Both the position numbers and the translations under genes were made by a program. A DNA stretch of 64,000 nt from JBCCLJ01 sp039026915 (GTDB lineage Bacteria > Acidobacteriota > Thermoanaerobaculia > Multivoradales > Multivoraceae). The notes under the pieces are model-generated. The model made no database searches. It was not told the DNA's origin and worked only from the letters and a program-made list of their open reading frames with translations. Below, in pieces: positions 52,892-60,506 of the stretch (its first letter is position 1; every line of letters begins with the position of its first letter). Location of the stretch: contig JBCCLJ010000010.1 of NCBI GenBank assembly GCA_039026915.1, positions 1 to 64,000 on the forward strand, written 5' to 3'.

Positions 52892-54646
52892 ATGCGAAGT
52901 CTCAGGGAAGCCTTCGGCATCCTGTGGGCCTACCTGCGCCAACGCTTCGGCGGCGAGCGTTGGCTCTGGGGCCTTCTCTTGCTGCTCAACCCCCTCACCG
53001 AGGGGATGACGGTCCTGCTGATCTTGCCGCTCTTCCAGGCGATCGGGCTGCGCGCCGAAACCGAGGAGCCGCCGCGCCCTGCGCTGACCGAGTGGTTGGG
53101 CATCGAGAACGATCTCGGCACCATCCTCATCATCCTTCTGGTCTCGATCGTCGTACACGAGTGCGTCAAGTGGATGCAGGTACGTGCGCATTCGCGACTT
53201 CACTGGCGCTTCATCGCCGGACTGAGAGAAGAGCTCTTCCGGGCGATGGCGCGTGCTCGCTGGGAGACGCTGGGTCGACTGCGGAGCGCGACGCTGCACA
53301 AGACGATCACGGAGGATGTCGATCGTGCCTTTCAGACGTTGACGGCGATCGAGGCGCTGACGCTCTCCGGACTCGTCTCGACCGCCTATCTCGCGATGGC
53401 GCTCTTCGTCTCTCCGCTTCTCACCTGCACGCTCGCCGTCGGTTCGCTCGCCTACCTGGCGATGGTGCGCCGTCCCGTGGGTGCGATGGACGAGCTGGGA
53501 CGGCGTGTCGCCGGAACCTACGGCGAGCTCTACGAGACGATCGCCGAATACCTGACCTTCATTCGCACCTTCAAGACCTACGGCAAGGTGGACGACGCCA
53601 TCGCCCGGTTCGAGTCCTCGAGCCGTGAGATCGCGGAGATTCACGTCCGCGAGATCGACATTCGCGTCAAGCTGGACGCCGTTTACAAGGTCGCTGGCGC
53701 CGTCGGCCTGTGCGGTTTCATCTACGTGGCGCTCGTCATCCTGAAGATCCCCGCCTCCTCGTTCTTTTTCCTGACGGTCGTGCTGTCGCGCGTCGCCCTG
53801 CGCATTCCCGCCTTCGTCTCGGACGCGCTGGCCATCGCGCTGAACACGCCTTCGCTCAAGCAGGTCTTCTCGCTGATCGAGGAGTGTGACGCGGAGCGCG
53901 AGAGCCTGGCTTCCGTCGGATCGGTCGCCAAGGGCGGGCCGATCGACGTGCGCTTCGACGGCGTCGGCTACAGCTACGTTGAGGGCACACGGGTACTGGA
54001 CGGACTCGATCTCCACCTTCCGGCTCGCCAGACCACCGGCATCATGGGTCCCTCAGGGACGGGGAAGTCGACCATTCTCGACGTCCTGGCGGGCTTGCTG
54101 GAGACCCAGGAGGGGACGATCTGGATCGACGGCGAACGCGCCACTTCGAACGACCTCGTGGCCCTGCGAGCCGCGACGGCCTACGTCGGTCAGGAGATGT
54201 TTCTCTTCCACGGTAGCGTGCGCGAGAATCTCCTCTGGGGCGCTGAGTCGGCGTCGGCCGAAGAGATCGAAGCTGCCTTGGATCAGGCTCACGCGGCTGA
54301 CTTCGTCGCCGAGCTGGCCGAGGGGATCGAGACGATCGTCGGCGACCGCGGCGTGCGTCTCTCCGCCGGCCAGCGCCAGCGTCTGGCCATCGCGCGAGCG
54401 CTGCTGCGCAAGCCGCGGTTGCTGATTCTGGACGAGCCGACGAGCGCCCTCGACATCGCGAGTGAAGAGCAGATCACGAGATCGCTCGAGGCCATGAAGG
54501 GCTCGACGACGATCGTTCTCGTCAGCCACCGCCTGACGGCGATCCGCGCCGCCGATCAGGTCTACTCCCTGACGGCGGGCTACGTTCAACCGATCGGCAT
54601 GGGCAAAGAGGTCTACGAGCGAGCCCGCGATCTGGTGGGGACCTAG
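52892..54646 (+). CDS. ABC transporter, fused permease-ATPase (glycan or lipid exporter type)
   Basis: A 584-residue exporter half-transporter: about six transmembrane helices in residues 1-330, then a nucleotide-binding domain with Walker A GPSGTGKST, signature LSAGQRQRLAIARAL, Walker B LLILDEPTSALD and H-loop VLVSHRL. It would work as a homodimer, resembling MsbA or PglK-type flippases. ATG 52892 lies 8 bases after the preceding stop. Placed last in the glycan operon, it likely exports or flips the product of the upstream glycosyltransferases. Confidence 0.92.
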   Translation: MRSLREAFGILWAYLRQRFGGERWLWGLLLLLNPLTEGMTVLLILPLFQAIGLRAETEEPPRPALTEWLGIENDLGTILIILLVSIVVHECVKWMQVRAHSRLHWRFIAGLREELFRAMARARWETLGRLRSATLHKTITEDVDRAFQTLTAIEALTLSGLVSTAYLAMALFVSPLLTCTLAVGSLAYLAMVRRPVGAMDELGRRVAGTYGELYETIAEYLTFIRTFKTYGKVDDAIARFESSSREIAEIHVREIDIRVKLDAVYKVAGAVGLCGFIYVALVILKIPASSFFFLTVVLSRVALRIPAFVSDALAIALNTPSLKQVFSLIEECDAERESLASVGSVAKGGPIDVRFDGVGYSYVEGTRVLDGLDLHLPARQTTGIMGPSGTGKSTILDVLAGLLETQEGTIWIDGERATSNDLVALRAATAYVGQEMFLFHGSVRENLLWGAESASAEEIEAALDQAHAADFVAELAEGIETIVGDRGVRLSAGQRQRLAIARALLRKPRLLILDEPTSALDIASEEQITRSLEAMKGSTTIVLVSHRLTAIRAADQVYSLTAGYVQPIGMGKEVYERARDLVGT

Positions 54647-54707
54647 CAGCCGCAGTGGAACTCCCGTACGGCTGAGTTTTGCCATGCCGGGTACACGCTT
54701 TGGTCCC

Positions 54708-54730
54708 GCGGGTTGGAGCGCTCCTCCCGC
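54708..54730. terminator. Hairpin between convergent ABC transporter and ppk2 genes
   Basis: GCGGG-TT-GGAGC pairs with GCTCC-T-CCCGC, giving ten G/C-rich pairs and a small internal bulge. No T-run follows, so intrinsic termination is uncertain. The rest of the 206-base gap (54647-54852) has no gene I can support. Confidence 0.35.
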
Positions 54731-54852
54731 AACTGGCTTTGTCGACGATGGCACCGCGTCGACCCTCTCAACGACGCAGGAGAGGAACGCTCAGATCCCC
54801 GCGCTCTGCCCTACGCGAGCTTCACCACGCCAGCCCGGCTACGGGCGGCTTC

Positions 54853-55728
54853 TCAGTCAGCCTCGCCTTCGAGCTGCCGGCGAATGCGACCGAAGTGCTC
54901 CAGGTCTTCCGGATCCGCCTTCGGGTATTGAAGGTCCAGGCCTCGCAGCGCGTCGCGGACGATCGTCGCCACCTGCAGTCGCATGAAGGGCTTGTCGTCC
55001 GCCGGTACGGCATACCAGGGAGCCCAAGGCCTCGAGGTTTCCGACAGCATCGACGCGTAGGCGTCCATGTAGTGGGGCCAGAGGGCTCTCTCCGCGAGGT
55101 CGCCACGCGAGAACTTCCAGTTTTTCTCCGGCTCGTTCAGGCGGGCGAGGAAGCGCTGGCGCTGCTCCTCGAGCGACACGTTGAGCCAGAACTTGAGGAT
55201 CTTGGTGCCGTTGCGCGACAGATGACGCTCCAGGTCGCGGATCGACTCGAAGCGCTCGTCCCAGATCGTGTTCCCATCGACGTGGGGCAGGTTCTGCCCC
55301 TCGAGGTACTCCGGATGCACTCGGACGACGAGAACCTCCTCGTAGTAGCTGCGGTTGAAAATGCCGATGCGGCCGCGCTCCGGCAGCCGCTTCGTCGTTC
55401 GCCAGAGGAAGTCGTGCTCGAGCTCTTCCTTCGAGGGCTGCTTGAAGGAGTGGACCTGGCATCCCGCGGGGTTGATGCCGCTCATCACGGCGCGGATCGT
55501 GCCGTCCTTGCCCGCTGCGTCCATCGCCTGGAAGACGAGCAGGACGGAGTGATGGTCGTGAGCGTAGAGGATCCGCTGAAGCTCGTCGATCTCCTTGACG
55601 ACGCTCTTCAACTCCTCCTTGGCCGCCTTGCCGGTCAGCGCGCCGTCCGGCGGGGAAGTCGGCAGCTGGCTCAGGTCGAGAGGCTCTTCGGGAGCGATGA
55701 GGTAGGGGCTGGACGGAGCTTCGGACAT
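54853..55728 (-). CDS. ppk2: Polyphosphate kinase 2 family protein
   Basis: A 291-residue PPK2 protein: Walker A QAMDAAGKDGT, the segment INPAGCQVHSFKQPSKEELEHDFLWR, GRIGIFNRSYYEEVLVVRVHPE (the lid and Walker B region), and KFWLNVSLEEQRQRFLARLNEPEKNWKFS. PPK2 enzymes phosphorylate nucleotides using polyphosphate. ATG 55728 follows GAGGG. The subclass (AMP- or ADP-specific) cannot be settled by eye. Monocistronic by context. Confidence 0.93.
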   Translation of the reverse strand: MSEAPSSPYLIAPEEPLDLSQLPTSPPDGALTGKAAKEELKSVVKEIDELQRILYAHDHHSVLLVFQAMDAAGKDGTIRAVMSGINPAGCQVHSFKQPSKEELEHDFLWRTTKRLPERGRIGIFNRSYYEEVLVVRVHPEYLEGQNLPHVDGNTIWDERFESIRDLERHLSRNGTKILKFWLNVSLEEQRQRFLARLNEPEKNWKFSRGDLAERALWPHYMDAYASMLSETSRPWAPWYAVPADDKPFMRLQVATIVRDALRGLDLQYPKADPEDLEHFGRIRRQLEGEAD

Positions 55729-55788
55729 GAATCGGACCCTCAGGGAAGATAGTGCGTAAGAGGACGATACCTTGAGCAGCGCGCGAGG

Positions 55789-55995
55789 GTGTCGGCCGTC
55801 GCGCTCTCCGGAAGGACGCGTCGATTCAGAAGCTCGTCGACCTTCGCCTGGATCGTTCTCGCGGTCGACGTCGCCTTTCGGCTCGTGCGTCTCCTGCTGA
55901 ACCCGCCCCCGATCCGCCTTGGGGCGAGGACGCGGCACTGGGTGGAGGATCGGCACACCCTATGGAGCACCGGCACGTCGAAGACGGGGTGCTGA
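55789..55995 (+). CDS. Possible small membrane protein (68 aa), doubtful
   Basis: An open frame from GTG 55789 with high third-position GC and one hydrophobic segment (TFAWIVLAVDVAFRLVRLLL) followed by a polar, partly basic tail ending TGC-stop. No Shine-Dalgarno site and no recognised family. It is the only coding-like segment in the ~400 bases between ppk2 and the selenoprotein gene and may be a chance frame. Confidence 0.25.
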   Translation: MSAVALSGRTRRFRSSSTFAWIVLAVDVAFRLVRLLLNPPPIRLGARTRHWVEDRHTLWSTGTSKTGC

Positions 55996-56125
55996 TGGAT
56001 GGCACGGTGCATTGCGGCCTGCCGCCAGAGTTCAGTCGTGCGTCCAAAGGCCAGCCGACGCCGAAAGCTCGGGTATCGTGACCCCGCCGGGCAACCGGCA
56101 CTCCAACAACGACAAGGAGAAGACC

Positions 56126-56464
56126 ATGGCCAAGAAGGTCTCGTGGTACTACCAGCGCAAGGGCTGAACAACTTGCACCAAAGCGTCCAAGTTCATGGAC
56201 GCACAGGGCATCGAGCCGACCGAAGTCGTGTCGGCCTCGAAGAAGCTTGGCGAGACTGACGCCAAGAAGCTGGTTCGTGCCGCCAGCAAAGTGATCGTCG
56301 CCAAGGGCAAGAAGGTGAACGAGTTCGATGGTGGTCGCGCCACCAAGGACGTTGTCTCCGCGCTCCTCGGGCCGACGGGAAACCTGAGGGCTCCGACCCT
56401 CGTCTCGGGGAAGACCGTACTCGTCGGCTTCAACGAAGACGCCTACGCCGAGGCGCTCGGCTAG
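56126..56464 (+). CDS. ArsC/Spx-family selenoprotein with in-frame UGA (Sec14)
   Basis: A 112-residue thioredoxin-fold protein if UGA 56165-56167 is read as selenocysteine. The frame reads MAKKVSWYYQRKG-U-TTCTKASKF, so the active site is UTTC, where ArsC/Spx proteins have CxxC or Cx5. Downstream, KKVIVAKGKKVNEFD, GPTGNLRAPTLVSGK and VLVGFNEDAYAEAL match ArsC-like proteins to the end. ATG 56126 has AAGGAG 6 bases upstream. A hairpin fitting a bacterial SECIS element follows the UGA. Without recoding, translation would stop after 13 residues, and the remaining well-conserved frame would begin at ATG 56195 without its redox motif. Likely a thiol/selenol oxidoreductase; substrate unknown. Confidence 0.85.
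56174..56210 (+). promoter_or_regulatory. SECIS-like hairpin downstream of the UGA
   Basis: Stem GCGTCCA (56183-56189) pairs perfectly with TGGACGC (56196-56202) around the loop AGTTCA, which has G at its second position. The loop begins 23 bases after the UGA, inside the 16-37 range described for bacterial SECIS elements. A lower helix pairs TGC and CC (56174-56179) with GG and GCA (56206-56210) across an AAA/ACA internal loop. Confidence 0.7.
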
Positions 56465-56494
56465 GGCTGTCAGCGAGCCGCCCGTCGGCACGAC

Positions 56495-56527
56495 GAGGGC
56501 CAGCTGCTCGAGCAGCTGGCCCTCTTT
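56495..56527 (+). terminator. Strong rho-independent-type terminator of the selenoprotein gene
   Basis: GAGGGCCAGCTGCTC (56495-56509) is followed immediately by its exact reverse complement (56510-56524), then TTT. The 15-base perfect arms make this the strongest hairpin in the window. It lies between the convergent selenoprotein and lon genes and may serve both. Confidence 0.8.
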
Positions 56528-56546
56528 GCGTGCGCTCCCGCTCGTC

Positions 56547-59081
56547 TCAGTGAGCGCTCAGCGAATCGACTGAAAGCGGCTGGATCGTCGCCGGGTCATC
56601 GCCGTCGAAGAGCAGCTTGCCGTGCTCGAACGAAGCGTCCGGGAGAGCGATCGCCAGGACCTCGCCGAGTTCCTCGACGGGGTAGACGTCGATTTGCTTG
56701 CGTACATCCTCCGGAAGGTCCTGGAGGTCGGCTTCGTTGGCCTTCGGCAGCACGATCTTGGTGATGCCGGCGCGGACGGCGCCGAGCACCTTCTCCTTGA
56801 CGCCGCCAATCGGCAGCACCCGACCGCTGAGGGTCAGCTCGCCGGTCATGGCGAGCTCGTGGCTCACCGCTCGCCCAGAGAGCGCCGAGACCAGCGCCGT
56901 TGCCATGGTGATGCCGGCGCTGGGGCCGTCCTTCGGGATGGCGCCTGCGGGGACGTGGATGTGGACGTCGCTTTCGGCCAGGCGCGTCTCGTCGATGCGC
57001 AGGGCCTCGGCGTGCGAACGGGCGTAGGTGAGTGCAGCGCGCGCCGACTCCTGCATTACGTCACCGAGCTGGCCGGTGAGCTGCAAAGCTCCCTTTCCCG
57101 GCATCGAGGATGCTTCGACGAACATGATGTCGCCGCCGACCGGCGTGTAGTACATGCCGGTTGCCAGTCCGACCTGGCTTCGCCGCAGCGCCCGCTCCGG
57201 GTGCACTCTGGGCCGTCCGAGCAGCTCCTGGACGTCGCCCTCGTCGAGCGACGTGAGCGCCTCGTCGCCCTCGGCTCGGCGGCGGGCCACCTTGCGGACG
57301 AGTCGGCCGAGCTCTCGCTCGAGCTGCCGGACGCCGGCTTCGCGCGTATAGCCCGAAACGACGCTGCGGATGGCTTCGCTCTCGATCGTCAGGTCCTCCG
57401 GCGACATTCCGCCTTCGGCAATCTGCCGCGGGGCGAGGTAACGCTCGGCGATCTCGAGCTTTTCGCGTTCGGTGTAACCAGAGAACTCGACGATTTCCAT
57501 GCGGTCGAGAAGGGGCTGCGGGATGTTCTGGACGAAGTTCGCCGTGGCGATGAAGAAGACGTCGCTGAGGTCGAAAGGTACGCCCATGTAGTGATCCGTA
57601 AAGGCGTGGTTCTGCGCCGGGTCGAGGACCTCGAGCAGCGCCGACGCCGGATCGCCCTGCACGGAGACGCCGACCTTGTCGACCTCGTCGAGCAGGAAGA
57701 CCGGGTTCCTGGTGCCTGCCTGGCGCATGCCCTGGATGATGCGACCTGGCATCGCGGCAACGTAGGTGCGGCGGTGCCCACGGATGTCGGCCTCGTCGCG
57801 AACGCCACCGAGAGCGATGCGCACGTATTCACGGCCCATCGCCTTGGCAATCGACTTGGCGATGGAGGTCTTGCCGACGCCCGGAGGGCCGGTGAACAGC
57901 AGAATCGGGCTCTTGCGCAAATCGCCATCGCCCGTTTCCGTCGACGCGGTCTCCTTCGATCTGACCTCCGGCTCGTCGCTCGCTTGCCGCTCGTGCAGCT
58001 GGCGCACCGCGAGGAATTCGAGGATGCGGTCCTTGACGTCGCTGAGGCCGTAGTGGTCGGCCTCGAGGGTCTCGGCCGCGGCGTGCAGCTCCAGCTGGTC
58101 CTTGCTGCGCTCGTGCCAGGGGAGCTCCAGCACCGTCTCGACGAAGCTGCGAATCACCTGCGACTCCATCGCCTCGCGCCCCATGCGCTCGAGCCGCGCC
58201 AGCTCGCGATCGACTTCGCGGTAAACCTCGTCGGGCAGGCGAGCCTTCTCGACCTTCGTGCGCAGCTCGGCGGTCTCGTCGGCCGCGTCGTCACCGAGCT
58301 CTTTCTGAATCGCCTTCATCTGCTCGCGCAGGTACATCTCGCGCTGTCGATCGCCAAGCTCTTCCTCGACCTGGCTCTTGATGTCCTGCTGAGCCTCCAG
58401 CAGGTCGATCTGCCGCTGGGTCAGCGTCAGTACTCGCCGCAGTCGTTCCTCGATCGAGAGGGTCTCGAGCAGCGTCTGACGCTCCTGGGACGACAGGTCG
58501 AGGTAGCCAGCGACGGTGTCGGCGAAGCGCCCCGGTTCCTCGATCGAGGAGATCATCTTCTGAACGACCTCGGTCGGCAGGCCGATCTGCTCACCCAGGG
58601 TGCCTGCGCGGTCGCGCAGCTCCTTGTGCATCGCTTCGAAGGCGAGGTCCTTGGCGTTGAGGGGCTGGAGCTCTTCCGCTGATCCGACGGTGGCGGTCAT
58701 GTAGCCGTCCTGCTCCTCGATGCGGAAAGCGATGCCGCGGTCCTGGCCCGAGACCAGCAGCTGCGTGCCGCCGATGCCGCGTTGGACCTGCTCGATCCGA
58801 GCGATCGTGCCGATCGTGTGCAGGTTGCCGGGGCTCGGCAGGTCGGCGTCGTCGCGCTGTAGCACCGTGAAGACGAGTTGGTCCTCGGTCTTCAGCGCCG
58901 CTTCGATCGCTCGAAGCGTCGGTGGGCGCCCCGCGGCGATCGGCAGGGTCACGCCGGGAAAGAGGACCAGCTCGCGCAGGGCGATGACGGGGATTCGGGT
59001 CTTTCGGGAGCGGGGTGCCGCGCTGGGCGCCCGGTCGGTTGCATGGGTATCGTTTGCGTCGGTCGACGTCTCGGATGTCAT
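56547..59081 (-). CDS. lon: ATP-dependent Lon protease
   Basis: An 844-residue Lon: N-terminal substrate-binding domain (IPVIALRELVLFPGVTLPI), helical region, AAA+ domain with Walker A LLFTGPPGVGKTSIAKSIAKAMG and VFLLDEVDKVG, and the C-terminal protease domain with the catalytic serine in KDGPSAGITMATALVSAL and the lysine in GGVKEKVLGAVRAG. It degrades misfolded and regulatory proteins in the cytoplasm. ATG 59081 has GAGG upstream. The leader holds two perfect inverted repeats, suggesting regulation. Confidence 0.97.
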   Translation of the reverse strand: MTSETSTDANDTHATDRAPSAAPRSRKTRIPVIALRELVLFPGVTLPIAAGRPPTLRAIEAALKTEDQLVFTVLQRDDADLPSPGNLHTIGTIARIEQVQRGIGGTQLLVSGQDRGIAFRIEEQDGYMTATVGSAEELQPLNAKDLAFEAMHKELRDRAGTLGEQIGLPTEVVQKMISSIEEPGRFADTVAGYLDLSSQERQTLLETLSIEERLRRVLTLTQRQIDLLEAQQDIKSQVEEELGDRQREMYLREQMKAIQKELGDDAADETAELRTKVEKARLPDEVYREVDRELARLERMGREAMESQVIRSFVETVLELPWHERSKDQLELHAAAETLEADHYGLSDVKDRILEFLAVRQLHERQASDEPEVRSKETASTETGDGDLRKSPILLFTGPPGVGKTSIAKSIAKAMGREYVRIALGGVRDEADIRGHRRTYVAAMPGRIIQGMRQAGTRNPVFLLDEVDKVGVSVQGDPASALLEVLDPAQNHAFTDHYMGVPFDLSDVFFIATANFVQNIPQPLLDRMEIVEFSGYTEREKLEIAERYLAPRQIAEGGMSPEDLTIESEAIRSVVSGYTREAGVRQLERELGRLVRKVARRRAEGDEALTSLDEGDVQELLGRPRVHPERALRRSQVGLATGMYYTPVGGDIMFVEASSMPGKGALQLTGQLGDVMQESARAALTYARSHAEALRIDETRLAESDVHIHVPAGAIPKDGPSAGITMATALVSALSGRAVSHELAMTGELTLSGRVLPIGGVKEKVLGAVRAGITKIVLPKANEADLQDLPEDVRKQIDVYPVEELGEVLAIALPDASFEHGKLLFDGDDPATIQPLSVDSLSAH

Positions 59082-59107
59082 CTTGAGAACCTCGTATGCA
59101 AGGAGAC

Positions 59108-59135
59108 CTCAGCTTCCGCGGGATCGAAAGCTGAG
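59108..59135 (-). promoter_or_regulatory. Hairpin in the lon 5' leader
   Basis: CTCAGCTT (59108-59115) and AAGCTGAG (59128-59135) form perfect 8-base arms around a 12-base loop. On the lon transcript it lies 27-54 bases before the ATG, just upstream of the GAGG ribosome-binding site. Confidence 0.45.
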
Positions 59136-59182
59136 CGTGTTACGCAGAGAATAACGAACACCAAGCCCAGTGTATTCCCTGA

Positions 59183-59201
59183 TTGAGTCTGAAAGACTCA
59201 A
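59183..59201. promoter_or_regulatory. Perfect palindrome TTGAGTCT-GAA-AGACTCAA, possible operator
   Basis: Eight-base perfect arms with a 3-base spacer, 102 bases upstream of the lon start and 184 before the HEAT gene start. It is AT-richer than its surroundings, as operators often are. It does not match CIRCE. Confidence 0.45.
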
Positions 59202-59384
59202 ATACGTCGCTTACCGTCGGTTGTTTCAGTGGAGAGGCCCTGTTCGGCCTTGGTACAGAGCGGCCGAGGAGCTGTCTCCTTTCCGCACGCTGGCTCGCCG
59301 AGCGCTGTGATTTCGCTGCAGAAACCTCAGATTGCATGGCTTTCTCGCCTGGTAAGGCCTTTGCAGTCGCGTTCGTTACACATC

Positions 59385-60506
59385 ATGAGTACGGACACTC
59401 TCCTCTCCTGGGCGCCCGATCTGTCGGCGCCACCGCCGGGCTTCGCTTCGTCTGCCGTCGGCCTGTCGACGATCTTTCTGTTGGCGGCTTCGGTGGCGGG
59501 CTGTCTCGTCGTTCTTTGGCGGGATCTTCGAGCCCGTCGTCTCGAACAGGCTGAAGAGACGATCTGGCGCCGCCTGGCCCCGTACCTGAGCGGCAGGGAA
59601 GGCCTCGTCATGGCTTCCGTCGAGCTCCTCGACGAGTTCCCAGAGCGCGCCGTGGCGCGCGCTTTGCGCCGCTGCCGTCGTGAGTTTGGTGGTGAGGCGC
59701 TCGATGGAGCGGCGGTCGCTCTCGCGATGATCGGGGAGACATCGCGCCTGCGTCGCGGCATCGAATCACGGGTACGCCGCCGTCGGCTCGCCGCGGCACA
59801 CTGCCTCGGCGACTGCGGCGGCCCTCGCGCGATCGAGGGCCTTCTCACCCTGCTGGCTCACCGGTGTCGTGAAACACGCCGCGCCGCACGACTCGCGTTA
59901 CTGCAGTGTGGAGGCGAGACCTCCTTGCGTCGCGCGCTCGGCTCCTACGTCGCCGACGAACCGTCGCCGCGGCGCATCGAGAGCGTCTTCATTCGGGAGC
60001 TGGTCCGCAAGGCGCCGGCCCTTGTCGTCGACGAGCTGAAAGGGTGCGCGCTCCCCGCGCCGCATCGCCGGCTGATTCTCGACGCTCTGGCTGAGATCGG
60101 CTGGCGCGGGGGCGCTGACGTTCTCGACGACCAGCTGCAATCGTCGGATCCTGAGGTGCGCGCCGCCGCTGCACGGTTGACGTCCCGGCTTCGCGACTGG
60201 CGGCAGCGGCGGCGACTCATCGAACTGCTGCGCGACGACACCTGGTACGTGCGGGCCGCGGCAGCGAGCGCTCTCGGTCGACTGCCGTCGCAGGACGCGG
60301 TCGCCCCCCTGTCTTCGATGCTCTCCGATCGGCGGTCCTGGGTGAGGAGGAGCGCGGCAACGGGACTGGTGCGCCACGGCGAGGCCGGCATCGGCGCGCT
60401 CGTGCGGGCCCTCGGCCAGCCGGGCTCGGCTGCGGAGGCAGCACGTCGAGCTCTCTTCGAGGTTGGTCTCGGTCCCGAGGGCTCTCACGCGAAGGAAGCT
60501 TCGTGA
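59385..60506 (+). CDS. Membrane-anchored HEAT-repeat protein
   Basis: A 373-residue protein with one N-terminal transmembrane helix (~23-45, VGLSTIFLLAASVAGCLVVLW) and a cytoplasmic array of HEAT-like helical repeats (LAAAHCLGDCGGPRAIEGLL, PEVRAAAARLTSRLRDW, WYVRAAAASALGRLPSQDAVAPL, WVRRSAATGLVRHGEAGI). ATG 59385 lacks a good Shine-Dalgarno site; the frame is open to 59229. HEAT arrays are protein-interaction scaffolds. Coupled by a GTGA overlap to the following GT2-like membrane protein, suggesting a complex. Confidence 0.82.
   Translation: MSTDTLLSWAPDLSAPPPGFASSAVGLSTIFLLAASVAGCLVVLWRDLRARRLEQAEETIWRRLAPYLSGREGLVMASVELLDEFPERAVARALRRCRREFGGEALDGAAVALAMIGETSRLRRGIESRVRRRRLAAAHCLGDCGGPRAIEGLLTLLAHRCRETRRAARLALLQCGGETSLRRALGSYVADEPSPRRIESVFIRELVRKAPALVVDELKGCALPAPHRRLILDALAEIGWRGGADVLDDQLQSSDPEVRAAAARLTSRLRDWRQRRRLIELLRDDTWYVRAAAASALGRLPSQDAVAPLSSMLSDRRSWVRRSAATGLVRHGEAGIGALVRALGQPGSAAEAARRALFEVGLGPEGSHAKEAS

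Larger units (their letters stand above)
59082..59384. other. Divergent intergenic region lon / HEAT-repeat gene
   Basis: About 300 bases without a gene. It holds the lon leader hairpin (59108-59135) and the 19-base palindrome (59183-59201), described separately. No CIRCE element was found. A short open frame toward the HEAT gene from 59229 lacks coding character. Confidence 0.5.

Noticed and set aside
56165..56167. UGA as a simple nonsense mutation or frameshift
   Set aside because: The frame on both sides is the same and well conserved, the UGA falls exactly at the redox position, and a SECIS-like hairpin follows, so recoding explains more.
59082..59384. CIRCE/HrcA operator upstream of lon
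   Set aside because: The palindromes found do not contain TTAGCACTC or GAGTGCTAA.
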